Positions 9,074 through 16,245 of a stretch of DNA of 54,572 bases are shown here, piece after piece. The translations under genes and the position numbers were made by a program. Each line of letters begins with the position of its first letter. The stretch's first letter is position 1. The notes below the pieces were generated by a model, which was given only the letters and a program-made list of their open reading frames with translations, was not told the origin of the DNA and ran no database searches. The stretch is from Thiocystis violacea (GTDB lineage: Bacteria > Pseudomonadota > Gammaproteobacteria > Chromatiales > Chromatiaceae), in assembly GCF_016583565.1 (NCBI RefSeq), contig NZ_NRRF01000033.1:1-54572 (forward strand), given 5' to 3'.

Positions 9074-10099
9074 ATGGCAGCTTATCAGCAGCGCGGGAAG
9101 CGATGGCGCGCCATCGTGCGCAAGAAGGGGCACCCGCCGATCTCGAAGACCTTCCAGACGAAAGGCATGGCGGAGCGATGGGCGAAGGAGACCGAGCGAG
9201 ACATGGAGGGGCGCGCGTTTCGCGATCCGCGCCAACTGGAAAACCTGACTGTCTCCGACCTGATCGTCAGGTATCGGCGCGAGATGCCAGACCAGGGCAA
9301 GACGAAGGCCGCATGTCTGCGCATGCTCGAGCACAACCTCGGCCCCTTGGTCCTGGCTGCGCTCGACAAGCCGCGCATCATCGAGTATGGCCGCATGCGT
9401 GCATCGGAGCATGGCGCGGGGCCCGCAACCGTCGCTCAGGACTTGATCTATCTCAGGGGCCTTCTGGAGACGGCTAGGGCGCATTGGGATATCCCTGTGT
9501 CCGTGGAAGCCGCTACCGACGCGCGCGCCGTGCTGAGGCGAGAGGGGCTTGTTGCAGCGTCTCAGGAGCGGGACCGCCGACCGACGCCCGAGGAGTTGGA
9601 GCGGCTGTACGCCTACTGGCAGCGTCCCGCCCTGCGCAACATGACAACGCCCATGCATGACGTCGTGTGCTTCGCGATCGCATCGGCGATGCGCCTATCC
9701 GAGATCTGCGCGATTCGATGGGATGACATCATCAAGCAGGACCGGACCATCGTCATTCGGGATCGCAAGCACCCGACCAAGAAGGCCGGCAATGATCAAA
9801 CTGTCCCGCTCCTTCGGGACGCCTGGAGCATCGTTCAGCGTCAGCCGCGCACGGAGGGCGAGCCGCGCATCTTCCCCTTCAAGCCGCAGTCAGTGAGCGC
9901 CAATTTCACGCGCGCTGTGCTGCGCTCGAAGATCGACGACCTGCGCTTTCACGATTTGCGTCACCACGGGATCAGTCTGCTCTTCGAGGCTGGCTACCAG
10001 GTACAGGAGGTGGCGCTCGTCTCCGGTCACCGGGACTGGAAGCAGCTCCGGCGATACACCCAGCTCGAAGCGCGAGACCTGCACCGGGATGCGCCATGA
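9074..10099 (+). CDS. int: Tyrosine recombinase / integrase
   Basis: The 341-residue enzyme should integrate and excise the element at dusA. An N-terminal arm-binding domain (MAAYQQRGKRWRAIVRKKG, with the phage-type sequence FQTKGMAERWAKETE) is followed by a core-binding domain and the catalytic domain. The catalytic residues appear as Arg207 (ASAMRLSEICAIRW), Lys232, His293-x2-Arg296 (FHDLRHHG), His319 (SGHRD) and Tyr328 (RRYTQ). The set is complete, so the protein is probably active. ATG at 9074 is chosen because the Met-Ala-Ala-Tyr start matches phage integrase openings. The longer frame runs back through the TGGTACA boxes. The gene overlaps the next one by four bases (ATGA). Confidence 0.95.
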   Translation: MAAYQQRGKRWRAIVRKKGHPPISKTFQTKGMAERWAKETERDMEGRAFRDPRQLENLTVSDLIVRYRREMPDQGKTKAACLRMLEHNLGPLVLAALDKPRIIEYGRMRASEHGAGPATVAQDLIYLRGLLETARAHWDIPVSVEAATDARAVLRREGLVAASQERDRRPTPEELERLYAYWQRPALRNMTTPMHDVVCFAIASAMRLSEICAIRWDDIIKQDRTIVIRDRKHPTKKAGNDQTVPLLRDAWSIVQRQPRTEGEPRIFPFKPQSVSANFTRAVLRSKIDDLRFHDLRHHGISLLFEAGYQVQEVALVSGHRDWKQLRRYTQLEARDLHRDAP

Positions 10100-10581
10100 T
10101 CGGCGCCTATGAGTCGCAGCAGCAGCTACTCGAGGTCCTCAGCCGAGCGTGGAACTACAACGCCGAGATCTTGCGCCGTCACGGCTACGTGGTGACCAAG
10201 ATGGGCGCGCCGCCAGTCACCCAGGACATTGCAGAGCCCGACGCGCAAGAGGCGCAGCGTGTCATTGGTGCCGTTTCCGAGGTATGGCGATCACTATTCA
10301 CGGATGACAAGGCCGCAATCGCCAATGCTGGACTGTGGCTGGGGATCGTTTCGAGTGGCCAGTATTTTCGCAAGCGTCAAGCTGGCAACCGCCAGGGCAA
10401 GAATGTCTCGTCTGCGCGTGATTTCGCCATCGGCTGCACCGCTTGGGATGAGCTGCGCAAGCACCCAGGCAGGCGCCCGACCTGGAAGGCATTCGACACC
10501 GAGTTCCTGAAGATCGATCCCGACAGCAAGCCGAGCGCGACCCGGCGCGCGTTCACAGCAGTGAAGAAGCTCAAGGGCTGA
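10096..10581 (+). CDS. Unknown protein coupled to the integrase (161 aa)
   Basis: I do not recognise this protein. It begins four bases inside the integrase gene (ATGA), so translation is probably coupled. The sequence is soluble and of mixed charge, with a central Trp-rich helix (VSEVWRSLFTDDKAAIANAGLWLGI), then SSARDFAIGCTAWDELRKHP and a basic C-terminus (SATRRAFTAVKKLKG). Position suggests a partner of recombination, such as an excision or directionality factor, but at 161 residues it is long for a typical Xis and no helix-turn-helix is evident. The 26-bp palindrome follows nine bases after its stop. Confidence 0.7.
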   Translation: MIGAYESQQQLLEVLSRAWNYNAEILRRHGYVVTKMGAPPVTQDIAEPDAQEAQRVIGAVSEVWRSLFTDDKAAIANAGLWLGIVSSGQYFRKRQAGNRQGKNVSSARDFAIGCTAWDELRKHPGRRPTWKAFDTEFLKIDPDSKPSATRRAFTAVKKLKG

Positions 10582-10590
10582 TAGCCTTTT

Positions 10591-10616
10591 TTGCGCAAGA
10601 ACCGGTTCTTGCGCAA
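10591..10616. promoter_or_regulatory. 26-bp perfect palindrome between two element genes
   Basis: Two fused half-sites TTGCGCAAGAACC / GGTTCTTGCGCAA form a perfect inverted repeat with no spacer. The T run lies before it on the plus strand (10587-10592), so it does not have terminator layout on either strand. An operator for a dimeric regulator or a replication/recombination site is more likely. It lies 56 bp before the start of the next gene. Confidence 0.6.
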
Positions 10617-10671
10617 GCACCCCTGCTCTCACCGGCAGCATGGACTCGTCATCAACACGGAGACGAGTCAC

Positions 10672-10947
10672 ATGGCAAAGCGCCGAATTTTACCGAAACG
10701 CTCATTCGCCGAGATCTTCCGCCAGGGGCGTGAAGTTGGAAATGAGAACGTCCTTCTCAATGACGCCGAGTATGGAGTCATCCTCGCAGGGGGTGATAAG
10801 GAGGCTTACGCGCCCGGCAGCGTGGCCAACATGAGATCCATTGGCCGGTTGCGTTCACCCGTCGTCAAAGTCGGGAGGCAGCCGCGCACGCGCCTGAGTG
10901 ACGCGCTCCGGGAGTTGGAGCGCATGACGCGGAGGGCTGCAGCGTGA
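10672..10947 (+). CDS. Small basic unknown protein (91 aa)
   Basis: The protein begins MAKRRILPKRSFAEIFRQGREVG after a GGAGACGAG ribosome binding region. The palindrome lies upstream, so the in-frame extension through it is unlikely to be translated. The protein is rich in Arg and Lys at both ends (PRTRLSDALRELERMTRRAAA) and may bind nucleic acid. I see no family match. Its stop overlaps a possible GTG start of a further small ORF. Confidence 0.6.
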   Translation: MAKRRILPKRSFAEIFRQGREVGNENVLLNDAEYGVILAGGDKEAYAPGSVANMRSIGRLRSPVVKVGRQPRTRLSDALRELERMTRRAAA

Positions 10948-11072
10948 AGATGAGACTCCCCAGAAATGAAGCCGCCTGCTCAGGGGGCAGCCTGGCAGGC
11001 GCAATTGAGACGAGGGCAGATGCAGAGTATTCTTTGAGCCGTCGCGGGAGCCCGGCAAGGCGTCCCGCGTAA
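10944..11072 (+). CDS. Possible 42-aa ORF coupled to the previous gene
   Basis: A GTG overlaps the preceding stop (GTGA) and opens a 42-codon frame that begins MKMRLPRNEAACSGG and ends RRGSPARRPA. There is no recognisable motif and composition is ordinary. The overlap style is the same as elsewhere in the element, which is the only support. It could equally be chance. Confidence 0.25.
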   Translation: MKMRLPRNEAACSGGSLAGAIETRADAEYSLSRRGSPARRPA

Positions 11073-11203
11073 AGCAATCCGACCGAAGATCGGCTTGCAC
11101 CGGCGGGAGAGATTATACCCCATGGGTCCGTGTTCCATCACGCCCCGCGCTCTCGCCCCTGCTGCCTTCTAGGTCGAACCCAGCCTTTTTTGGAGTTCGA
11201 CAC

Positions 11204-11383
11204 ATGTTCCAGAAGACCAGCACCAATGGCCCCCGCACAGGCTATGCCTGGCGCAAGGCCCGCGGCCTGCTCACCATCGGCGATCACACCCGCAGATACC
11301 AGGCCACCCGCCACCCGCGCGGCCCGTATCGATGCCCCATGCCTGAGGATCGCATCATCAGCGGTCTGGGGGCACGTCCATGA
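11204..11383 (+). CDS. Small basic protein upstream of the DUF3987 gene (59 aa)
   Basis: The frame starts MFQKTSTNGPRTGYAWRKAR after a TGGAG ribosome binding site with good spacing and ends RIISGLGARP. The stop overlaps the next start as ATGA, as in the following genes. It is Arg- and Gly-rich with GDHTRRYQATRHPRGPYRCP in the middle. It appears to head the main replication operon. No family is recognised; DNA or RNA binding is a guess from charge only. Confidence 0.55.
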   Translation: MFQKTSTNGPRTGYAWRKARGLLTIGDHTRRYQATRHPRGPYRCPMPEDRIISGLGARP

Positions 11384-12984
11384 CCACCGTCAACACTGAC
11401 CGCCTCACGCCCGAGGTCCGGGCGCAGGTGGAATTCCAGGCCCCACCGGCCGAGGAGGCGCCGCTCCCCGAGATCAGGGAGACGAAGACCCCTGGCGTCT
11501 GGCACCTGATCGAGCCCGACGGATCCCGGACCCGCGTGACCAAGGACGGAGCCGGACACTACGTCGGCCCTGACGGCGCGTGCTGGGATACCGAAGGGTA
11601 CCGACTGCGCGGCCCTGCCGGCGAGCCGCCGCTGTCTCCTGAGATGAAGAGCGCCGCCGTCGCCATCGCAACGCGCATGCTGACATCTCAGGCGCCACCG
11701 TCGCTTGAGTATCCGATAGCCGCCCTAGGCCCGCTGGCGCCCGCCTGCAATGCCCTGGCCGCTGGCGCCCAGATCCGCCCGGCGATGGCAGGGCAAAGCC
11801 TTCTCGCCGTCGCTGCCATGCTGGCGCAGTCGGTCGCCAACGTCCGCACCATCGAGAGCGTCAAACCGCTGTCGCTCTACTGCCTGACCATCGGCGAATC
11901 GGGAGACGGGAAGAGTACAGGCGACGCCGTGGCGCAATCTGCCGTGCAGGCCCGCCAGCGCAACGAGGCCCGTGAATATCTGGAGCTCGTCCGCGCGATC
12001 CAGGAGGCGCCCAAGGGCAAGGGCGAGGATCGCGCAGAGGTTCCACCGGAGCCTTACCGCATCGCCCGGGATGGCACCGTGGAAGGCATCCGCCGATCGT
12101 TCGCCCAGGGCGTGCCGTCCCAAGGCATCTTCTCGAGTGAGGCCGCCGCGATCCTCGCAGGCTACGGGATGAATGCAGACAACCGGGCGAAGTCGGCCGC
12201 GACCTTTAACGCGCTTTGGGACGATGGCGAACTGTCCGTCTCGCGCGGGACAACTGGACGGCTCCAGCTCTACGACCGCCGGCTGTCGATTCATTGGCTC
12301 ATCCAACCTGGCGCCGCTGCCGATGTGATGAGCGACCCTATGCTGTCGGGAATCGGCTTCTGGCCACGGTTCCTGATCGCATGGCCGGAGCCGTCAGACC
12401 CACGCAAGGCCCGGCCCTGGAAGGCGAACGAGTCGCCAGAGATCGCCGCATTCTGGCGCGCGTGCACCGTTCTCCTTGATCGCCGACTCGGCGATGATTG
12501 CTCAGAACTGCCGATCCTTGAACCGACCGATGATGCGATGCGGCTCGCGTGCGCCTACTTCGAGCGGATGGAGGAGGCCGCCAAGGGCCGGCGGGCAGAA
12601 CTGCGCGACATCAAGCCCTATGCCGTCCGCTCCACCGAGCAAGCCTTCAGAATCGCTGGCGTGCTCGCCGTCTATGGCGAAGAGGATCACATCAGCGCCG
12701 AGGCGATGCGAAACGCTATCCATCTGGCCGCCTATGCGCTGGAGACGTGGCGCGGTGTCTTCGGTGACCGGGAGGCCCGCACGGCCCGCGCGCACGCCCT
12801 GACGCTCTACAGGTGGCTTCTGGAGCAACCTGGCGCGACCGCTCGCGCGTCCGACATCCTGCATATTGGCCCTGGCGCCATCCGCTCGAAGTCTGTGCGC
12901 GATACGGCATTGGCGACGCTGGCACAGATGGAGCTCGTCACCAGTCTTGATGGAAACCGCTGGCGCGCGGAGATGCCGCAATGA
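11380..12984 (+). CDS. DUF3987-family ATPase (YfjI-like), likely replication protein
   Basis: The 534-residue protein has an N-terminal segment rich in Pro/Glu, then a RecA-like ATPase domain with a Walker A motif GESGDGKST at 172-180. A DUF3987-type body follows (IFSSEAAAILAGYGMN, FNALWDDGELSVSRGT, LSIHWLIQPGAAADVM, GFWPRFLIAWP). The C-terminal ~70 residues look like a winged-helix tail (ALTLYRWLLEQPGATARASDIL). DUF3987 proteins are common on prophages, satellites and genomic islands and are often annotated as primase/helicase-like. Here it is the only candidate replication enzyme of the element. It is coupled by ATGA overlaps on both sides, and the repeat array in the next gene may be its target. 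Confidence 0.8.
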   Translation: MTTVNTDRLTPEVRAQVEFQAPPAEEAPLPEIRETKTPGVWHLIEPDGSRTRVTKDGAGHYVGPDGACWDTEGYRLRGPAGEPPLSPEMKSAAVAIATRMLTSQAPPSLEYPIAALGPLAPACNALAAGAQIRPAMAGQSLLAVAAMLAQSVANVRTIESVKPLSLYCLTIGESGDGKSTGDAVAQSAVQARQRNEAREYLELVRAIQEAPKGKGEDRAEVPPEPYRIARDGTVEGIRRSFAQGVPSQGIFSSEAAAILAGYGMNADNRAKSAATFNALWDDGELSVSRGTTGRLQLYDRRLSIHWLIQPGAAADVMSDPMLSGIGFWPRFLIAWPEPSDPRKARPWKANESPEIAAFWRACTVLLDRRLGDDCSELPILEPTDDAMRLACAYFERMEEAAKGRRAELRDIKPYAVRSTEQAFRIAGVLAVYGEEDHISAEAMRNAIHLAAYALETWRGVFGDREARTARAHALTLYRWLLEQPGATARASDILHIGPGAIRSKSVRDTALATLAQMELVTSLDGNRWRAEMPQ

Positions 12985-13505
12985 GTGTACAAGCACTGAT
13001 CGCCGACATCCTGTCCGAGCCCGTCGCGGCGCACGTTGCGACAGACACCCCTGCGACATCTGCGATTCCTGCGACAACCAGCGCAGTTACTGGGCTCGAA
13101 GGCTTGCGACCCGGTTGCGACTTTTGCGATTTCTCACCCGAGACTGAGGCCCCGCTGCCCGAAAGTCGCAAGGAATCGCAAGACCGTCGCAAGGCTGAAT
13201 CCCGCGCCATTACTGGCGAGTCGCAGGAATCGCAACAATCGCAGGGGTCCACCGTCGCAAGCGACTTGCGATTCATCGAGACCGATCGCCGAATGTGTAT
13301 CGACTGCACCAGGCTGGAGCCGGATGGCCGATGTGGCGCGGCCCGGCGCGGTGAGCTGCCGATGACATCTACCCGGTACGAACCCATCACGGATCGCTTG
13401 GAGCGGTGCGTGGGCTATCAGCCGACATCCGCCGATCCAGACAGGCGGCCCGGCCGCGAGCGATGGCCCAACCTCGCCCGGCGCCTTCAGGAGGGGTTGC
13501 TATGA
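12981..13505 (+). CDS. Unknown protein with low-complexity middle and C-terminal Cys cluster (174 aa)
   Basis: The protein starts MSVQALIADILSEPVAAHVA in a four-base overlap with the DUF3987 gene. Residues ~20-95 are low complexity (Ala/Thr/Pro, then Ser/Glu/Gln with ESQESQQSQ). The C-terminus has CIDCTRLEPDGRCG followed by a further Cys (ERCVGYQP), a likely zinc-binding knot resembling small phage-encoded zinc proteins. The low-complexity stretch is encoded by the opposed TGCGA(C/T) repeat array (13037-13272), so DNA function may constrain the protein there. It overlaps the next gene by four bases. Function unknown. Confidence 0.6.
   Translation: MSVQALIADILSEPVAAHVATDTPATSAIPATTSAVTGLEGLRPGCDFCDFSPETEAPLPESRKESQDRRKAESRAITGESQESQQSQGSTVASDLRFIETDRRMCIDCTRLEPDGRCGAARRGELPMTSTRYEPITDRLERCVGYQPTSADPDRRPGRERWPNLARRLQEGLL
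13037..13272. repeat. Opposed array of TGCGA(C/T) repeats, candidate replication origin
   Basis: Seven direct copies start at 13037, 13052, 13061, 13070, 13105, 13116 and 13125. They are followed by seven inverted copies, (G/A)TCGCA, at 13165, 13175, 13186, 13220, 13229, 13238 and 13254, and then one direct copy at 13267. Spacing within clusters is 9-11 bp, about one helical turn. The two arms face each other across a 34-bp centre. Location directly after the DUF3987 ATPase gene and the iteron-like layout suggest an origin or partition site. Codon repetition is the alternative explanation. Confidence 0.5.
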
Positions 13506-13705
13506 CACAACTCACGTTCGTAGATGACACCATCTGGGTTGACGGCCCATCGTGGGGCGCGGACATCGTGGACCTGCCCGTTGAGGAGGCCTGGGCGCTG
13601 TTCGATGGCTGGCTGCGGGCGCAGCACGCCGAGCGCGATCGAGCCACGGCCGTGCTGGAACGCCGATCGCGGCTGCGGCTGGTCCCCAGGGAGGGCGCGA
13701 TATGA
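13502..13705 (+). CDS. Small acidic unknown protein (67 aa)
   Basis: The frame MTQLTFVDDTIWVDGPSWGA overlaps both neighbours by ATGA. It contains DIVDLPVEEAWALFDGWLRAQH and an Arg-rich tail (LERRSRLRLVPREGA). No family is recognised. The tight coupling makes it a real member of the DUF3987 operon. Confidence 0.55.
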   Translation: MTQLTFVDDTIWVDGPSWGADIVDLPVEEAWALFDGWLRAQHAERDRATAVLERRSRLRLVPREGAI

Positions 13706-13959
13706 AGCGGGTTCGTTGCGTCGATTGCCTGCTGTGGGATGGCCTGACCGGCTGGTGTCCGTCGGGCGAGCGACTGGTGTCGGGCGGGAACTACTGGCGC
13801 AGATGCCCCGAGTTCTGGGTGAAGGCGTCGCTCGTGCCCGCGCATGCCAATGTTGTCTCTGACGATCCCGCGCCGAGCCGCGCGTGGGATGGGCGTCAGT
13901 GGGTCGAGATCCCCACGCCAGCCTCGCGCGTCCCCACCCCAAAAATCCGCATGCACTGA
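13702..13959 (+). CDS. Small C-x2-C protein, probable zinc knot (85 aa)
   Basis: The protein opens MKRVRCVDCLLWDGLTGWCP and continues to YWRRCPEFW. The four cysteines (C6, C9, C19 and one near 35) have the spacing of a small zinc-binding domain often seen in phage proteins of unknown role. The rest is a Pro-rich tail. It is the last gene of the overlapping run that begins at 11204. It resembles the C-terminal Cys cluster of the 174-residue protein two genes upstream. Function unknown. Confidence 0.6.
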   Translation: MKRVRCVDCLLWDGLTGWCPSGERLVSGGNYWRRCPEFWVKASLVPAHANVVSDDPAPSRAWDGRQWVEIPTPASRVPTPKIRMH

Positions 13960-14163
13960 GTTTTCAATAGTCGCCGTCACGATCAAAAGGGGCGGTGCGC
14001 GACTTGACATAATGGCGATACAGCGCAATCGGCCCCGTTATCGTCGGGTCATCTGGGCGCAGATTCGTAATACTGAACCGGACCATCACTAACACGCGTT
14101 TGAGGATTCCTAACCGGCATTAGCGCGATGCTCGCTTCACTCTCAATCGATTTCGAGATCCGC

Positions 14164-14403
14164 ATGGACTCAACCGCCACCCTGATCGATCAAGCCTGGC
14201 AGTCCGGCCGCATTGCAGGCCCCCAAACCGTCGCTTGGCTGAAATCGCTTCAGCCGCTAGCCGCCAGGCGCTACATCAACAGCCTCGGAGGCACCGTCAT
14301 CAATCCCGAGCGGGCGCAATTCGGCAGCGACGAAGCCGGTTATCAGGCGTACCAGAAGGCCGCCGCGCGTGGTGATGTGCGCATCCTTGGGGGTGCCGCA
14401 TGA
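14164..14403 (+). CDS. Unknown small protein (79 aa)
   Basis: The frame MDSTATLIDQAWQSGRIAGP continues with VAWLKSLQPLAARRYINSLGG and ends VRILGGAA. An in-frame ATG at 14128 is an alternative start; neither has a strong ribosome binding site. It overlaps the next gene by ATGA. The ~200-bp gap before it holds TTGACATAAT at 14004, which may contain promoter elements. No family recognised. Confidence 0.5.
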   Translation: MDSTATLIDQAWQSGRIAGPQTVAWLKSLQPLAARRYINSLGGTVINPERAQFGSDEAGYQAYQKAAARGDVRILGGAA

Positions 14404-15287
14404 GCGCTGCGCAGCTCTACCAAGCCCGTCTCGCCCTGATCGGTGAAGGCCGCGAGCTGCGCGCCGAGCAGACCGAGCTCGGACCACGCATGATCGAAGC
14501 CGGAACCCGCCAGCGCGAGGCCGCGACCCAGCTCCAGAACTGTACGGCACGCACCCGTGGCGCGCTGGATGACCCTGAGCAGCAGGCCCGCCAGATCGAA
14601 GCCGACGCCAGCGACGTGGCTTTGCGCAACCTGCGGGCACGGGGTGAAGAGATCCGCGCCCGCCTCGCCGTGCTCGAGCATGAGGCCCACCAGCCGATTG
14701 TACTGACTGACAAGGACATCAAGGGGCACCTGACGTCATTGGACGCAGCCCGTCAGGCGGTCACGAAGCTGGAAGCCGCCGCGACGAAGCAGGCTGAGCT
14801 TGTGGGTGCCCTTGCCAGCGGCCCGGACGTGCGATCTGAGCACGCGGCCCGACGTGCCGAACTGTCCGCCAAGGTGCTTCTCGGCGAAGCCGCTACGGCC
14901 GATCTGGAACGTCTGGATCAGGAAGCCGAACCGGCACTGCGGAACGCGGACGCCCTATCCGCCCGTCTGGAGGAGGCCCAAGCCGTCGCCGACGTGCTCG
15001 CCCATCGTCTGGTGCTCGCCCATCAGGCCCTGGCGGACTTGGCCCCGTTGACTGCGCTGTGTGCTCAGTCGATCGCCGCGACCGAGCTGGAGGCCGCGAG
15101 TCAGGCTTGGCAGGAACTGGCCGCTCGGGAAATCGAGGCGCGTAACCGCCTCACCGGTCTGGATCAACTTTTCCGCTCGCTCGGCGGCAATCCGCCGGCG
15201 CGTCAGAGCTTCGATCCGCTCAGTCTCACCGAAGCCGCCCGACTGGAGCGCGAACGACTGAGCAAGGCCCGCCCCGCCTTGTTCTGA
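14400..15287 (+). CDS. Coiled-coil protein (295 aa)
   Basis: The protein is rich in Ala, Leu, Glu, Gln and Arg with heptad-like stretches over most of its length (for example RLALIGEGRELRAEQTELGPR, then IEADASDVALRNLRARGEEI and DLERLDQEAEPALRNADALSARLEEA). The C-terminal ~40 residues (FRSLGGNPPARQSFDPLSL) break the pattern. Such proteins in phages and satellites include scaffold-like and structural-maintenance-like proteins, but no specific family can be named. There is no signal peptide or membrane segment. It is coupled to the preceding small gene. Confidence 0.6.
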   Translation: MSAAQLYQARLALIGEGRELRAEQTELGPRMIEAGTRQREAATQLQNCTARTRGALDDPEQQARQIEADASDVALRNLRARGEEIRARLAVLEHEAHQPIVLTDKDIKGHLTSLDAARQAVTKLEAAATKQAELVGALASGPDVRSEHAARRAELSAKVLLGEAATADLERLDQEAEPALRNADALSARLEEAQAVADVLAHRLVLAHQALADLAPLTALCAQSIAATELEAASQAWQELAAREIEARNRLTGLDQLFRSLGGNPPARQSFDPLSLTEAARLERERLSKARPALF

Positions 15288-15398
15288 GCAAGGCGCGGTC
15301 GCGGGTGGTAGGTCGCGGCCGCACCCCAGGGACGCGCGCGATGGTCCCCGGCTCCCATGAGTCGCCCCGATTCGCGCAAACATCACCGAGGGCTTGTC

Positions 15399-15785
15399 AT
15401 GCCGCTACCTGCGAATGGGATCACCGAATGCGTCCAACTGCTCAGGATCGCGATCGAGGACGCTTTGCAGAACCAACTGCCCGCCGACCGAGCGGAGGAG
15501 GTCGCCGACCGAGCGGCGCATTCCTTCGTTAGCGTGTATGGCGGATCTGTCATTTACGTGCCGCTCGCGGCTCGCTTTGAACTGCCGAGGCGCAACGCCG
15601 CGATTTATAGCGCCTGGCTTGAGGAACGCTTCGACCGGCCGGCCGCCATCAAGCAGCTTTGTCGTAAGCACGGGCTAAGCGAGAACCAGATTTACAAGGT
15701 CATCCGGCAGGAACGTCTGAAGCACGTTCGGGCGAAGCAGGCCGACGCAGACGAGATCCAGACCTGGCGGCACGATGCCGCGTGA
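15399..15785 (+). CDS. Mor-family transcription activator
   Basis: The protein (128 residues from ATG 15399) resembles the phage Mu middle-operon regulator Mor. It has a dimerisation region followed by GGSVIYVPLAARFELPRRNAAIYSAWLEE and a helix-turn-helix (KQLCRKHGLSENQIYKVIRQE). Mor proteins activate middle or late promoters. I chose ATG 15399 because GAGGG lies six bases before it; an in-frame ATG at 15357 is possible. It is the clearest regulator in the element and probably drives a set of its genes or a helper phage's genes. No target site was identified. Confidence 0.75.
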   Translation: MPLPANGITECVQLLRIAIEDALQNQLPADRAEEVADRAAHSFVSVYGGSVIYVPLAARFELPRRNAAIYSAWLEERFDRPAAIKQLCRKHGLSENQIYKVIRQERLKHVRAKQADADEIQTWRHDAA

Positions 15786-15812
15786 TCTCAACGCACAGCC
15801 TTTGCGTTTTGC

Positions 15813-16127
15813 GTTTGAAAGGTGAATCTCGGGATTTATCAGGTTTCAGGGGAGGGCAACAGCCAATGCAAAGGCGCGAGCTGTTAGAAATAGTCAAGGC
15901 GCAGCGCGAGCGCGCATGCCGCGCGACGTCGTTCACCACCGGGCAGCGAGAGCTGAGTTTCCTTGCCTCTGGCGAGCTGCAATGGCGCCTCCTGGCGGAG
16001 CAACGGCGCACTGGCGGATCACTGGCCGATGTGATTCGCAAAGCCATCATGCGCGGTCTGGACTTGCCACCCGTGCAAGTTGATCTGCCCGACTGAGCTG
16101 AGAAAACCCGAGATCCGCCTTTCAAAC
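15813..16127. repeat. 25-bp inverted repeat flanking a small gene
   Basis: The arms at 15813-15837 and 16103-16127 are inverted copies with three mismatches. Each contains GTTTGAAAGG and ATCTCGGG when read inwards. They enclose the 76-codon gene at 15866-16096. Cassette ends, an operator pair, or a long-range RNA hairpin are all possible. Confidence 0.55.
15866..16096 (+). CDS. Small protein with helical, ribbon-helix-helix-like end (76 aa)
   Basis: From ATG 15866, with GGGAGGG nine bases before it, the protein reads MQRRELLEIVKAQRERACRA, then TGQRELSFLASGELQWRLLAEQ and SLADVIRKAIMRGLDLP. The last segment resembles the helices of ribbon-helix-helix regulators. A longer frame from a GTG overlapping the previous stop would run through one arm of the inverted repeat and is less likely. 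Function unknown; a DNA-binding regulator is the best guess. Confidence 0.5.
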   Translation: MQRRELLEIVKAQRERACRATSFTTGQRELSFLASGELQWRLLAEQRRTGGSLADVIRKAIMRGLDLPPVQVDLPD

Positions 16128-16186
16128 CGTCGTGCGCCACCGCGAGCATCGGCATGCTTTCCCCCTGGCGGGTTTTTTATGCGTGC

Positions 16187-16227
16187 GCCGTTACCGATAA
16201 CGGACTATCCTTGCCGTTACCGATAAC
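16187..16227. promoter_or_regulatory. Twin operator GTTACCGATAAC before a regulator gene
   Basis: The 15-mer GCCGTTACCGATAAC is repeated at 16187-16201 and 16213-16227. Each copy contains the inverted repeat GTTA-CCGA-TAAC, and the copies are 26 bp apart. A related site (GTTATCAGGTAAC) lies inside the gene near 16407-16419. Position 19 bp before the next start suggests autoregulation by that gene's product. Confidence 0.6.
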
Positions 16228-16245
16228 AGCAAGCGAGGGAATCTC

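Noticed and set aside
10944..11072. 42-codon ORF as a firm gene
   Set aside because: Only the GTGA overlap supports it; kept as a low-confidence feature.
14004..14013. TTGACATAAT as a promoter inside the element
   Set aside because: TTGACA has no acceptable -10 at 16-18 bp, and CATAAT lacks a -35. It may still be part of a regulated promoter.
16150..16178. Possible terminator before the twin operators (T run after GGCGGG)
   Set aside because: The T run is present, but the bases before it do not form a stable stem.
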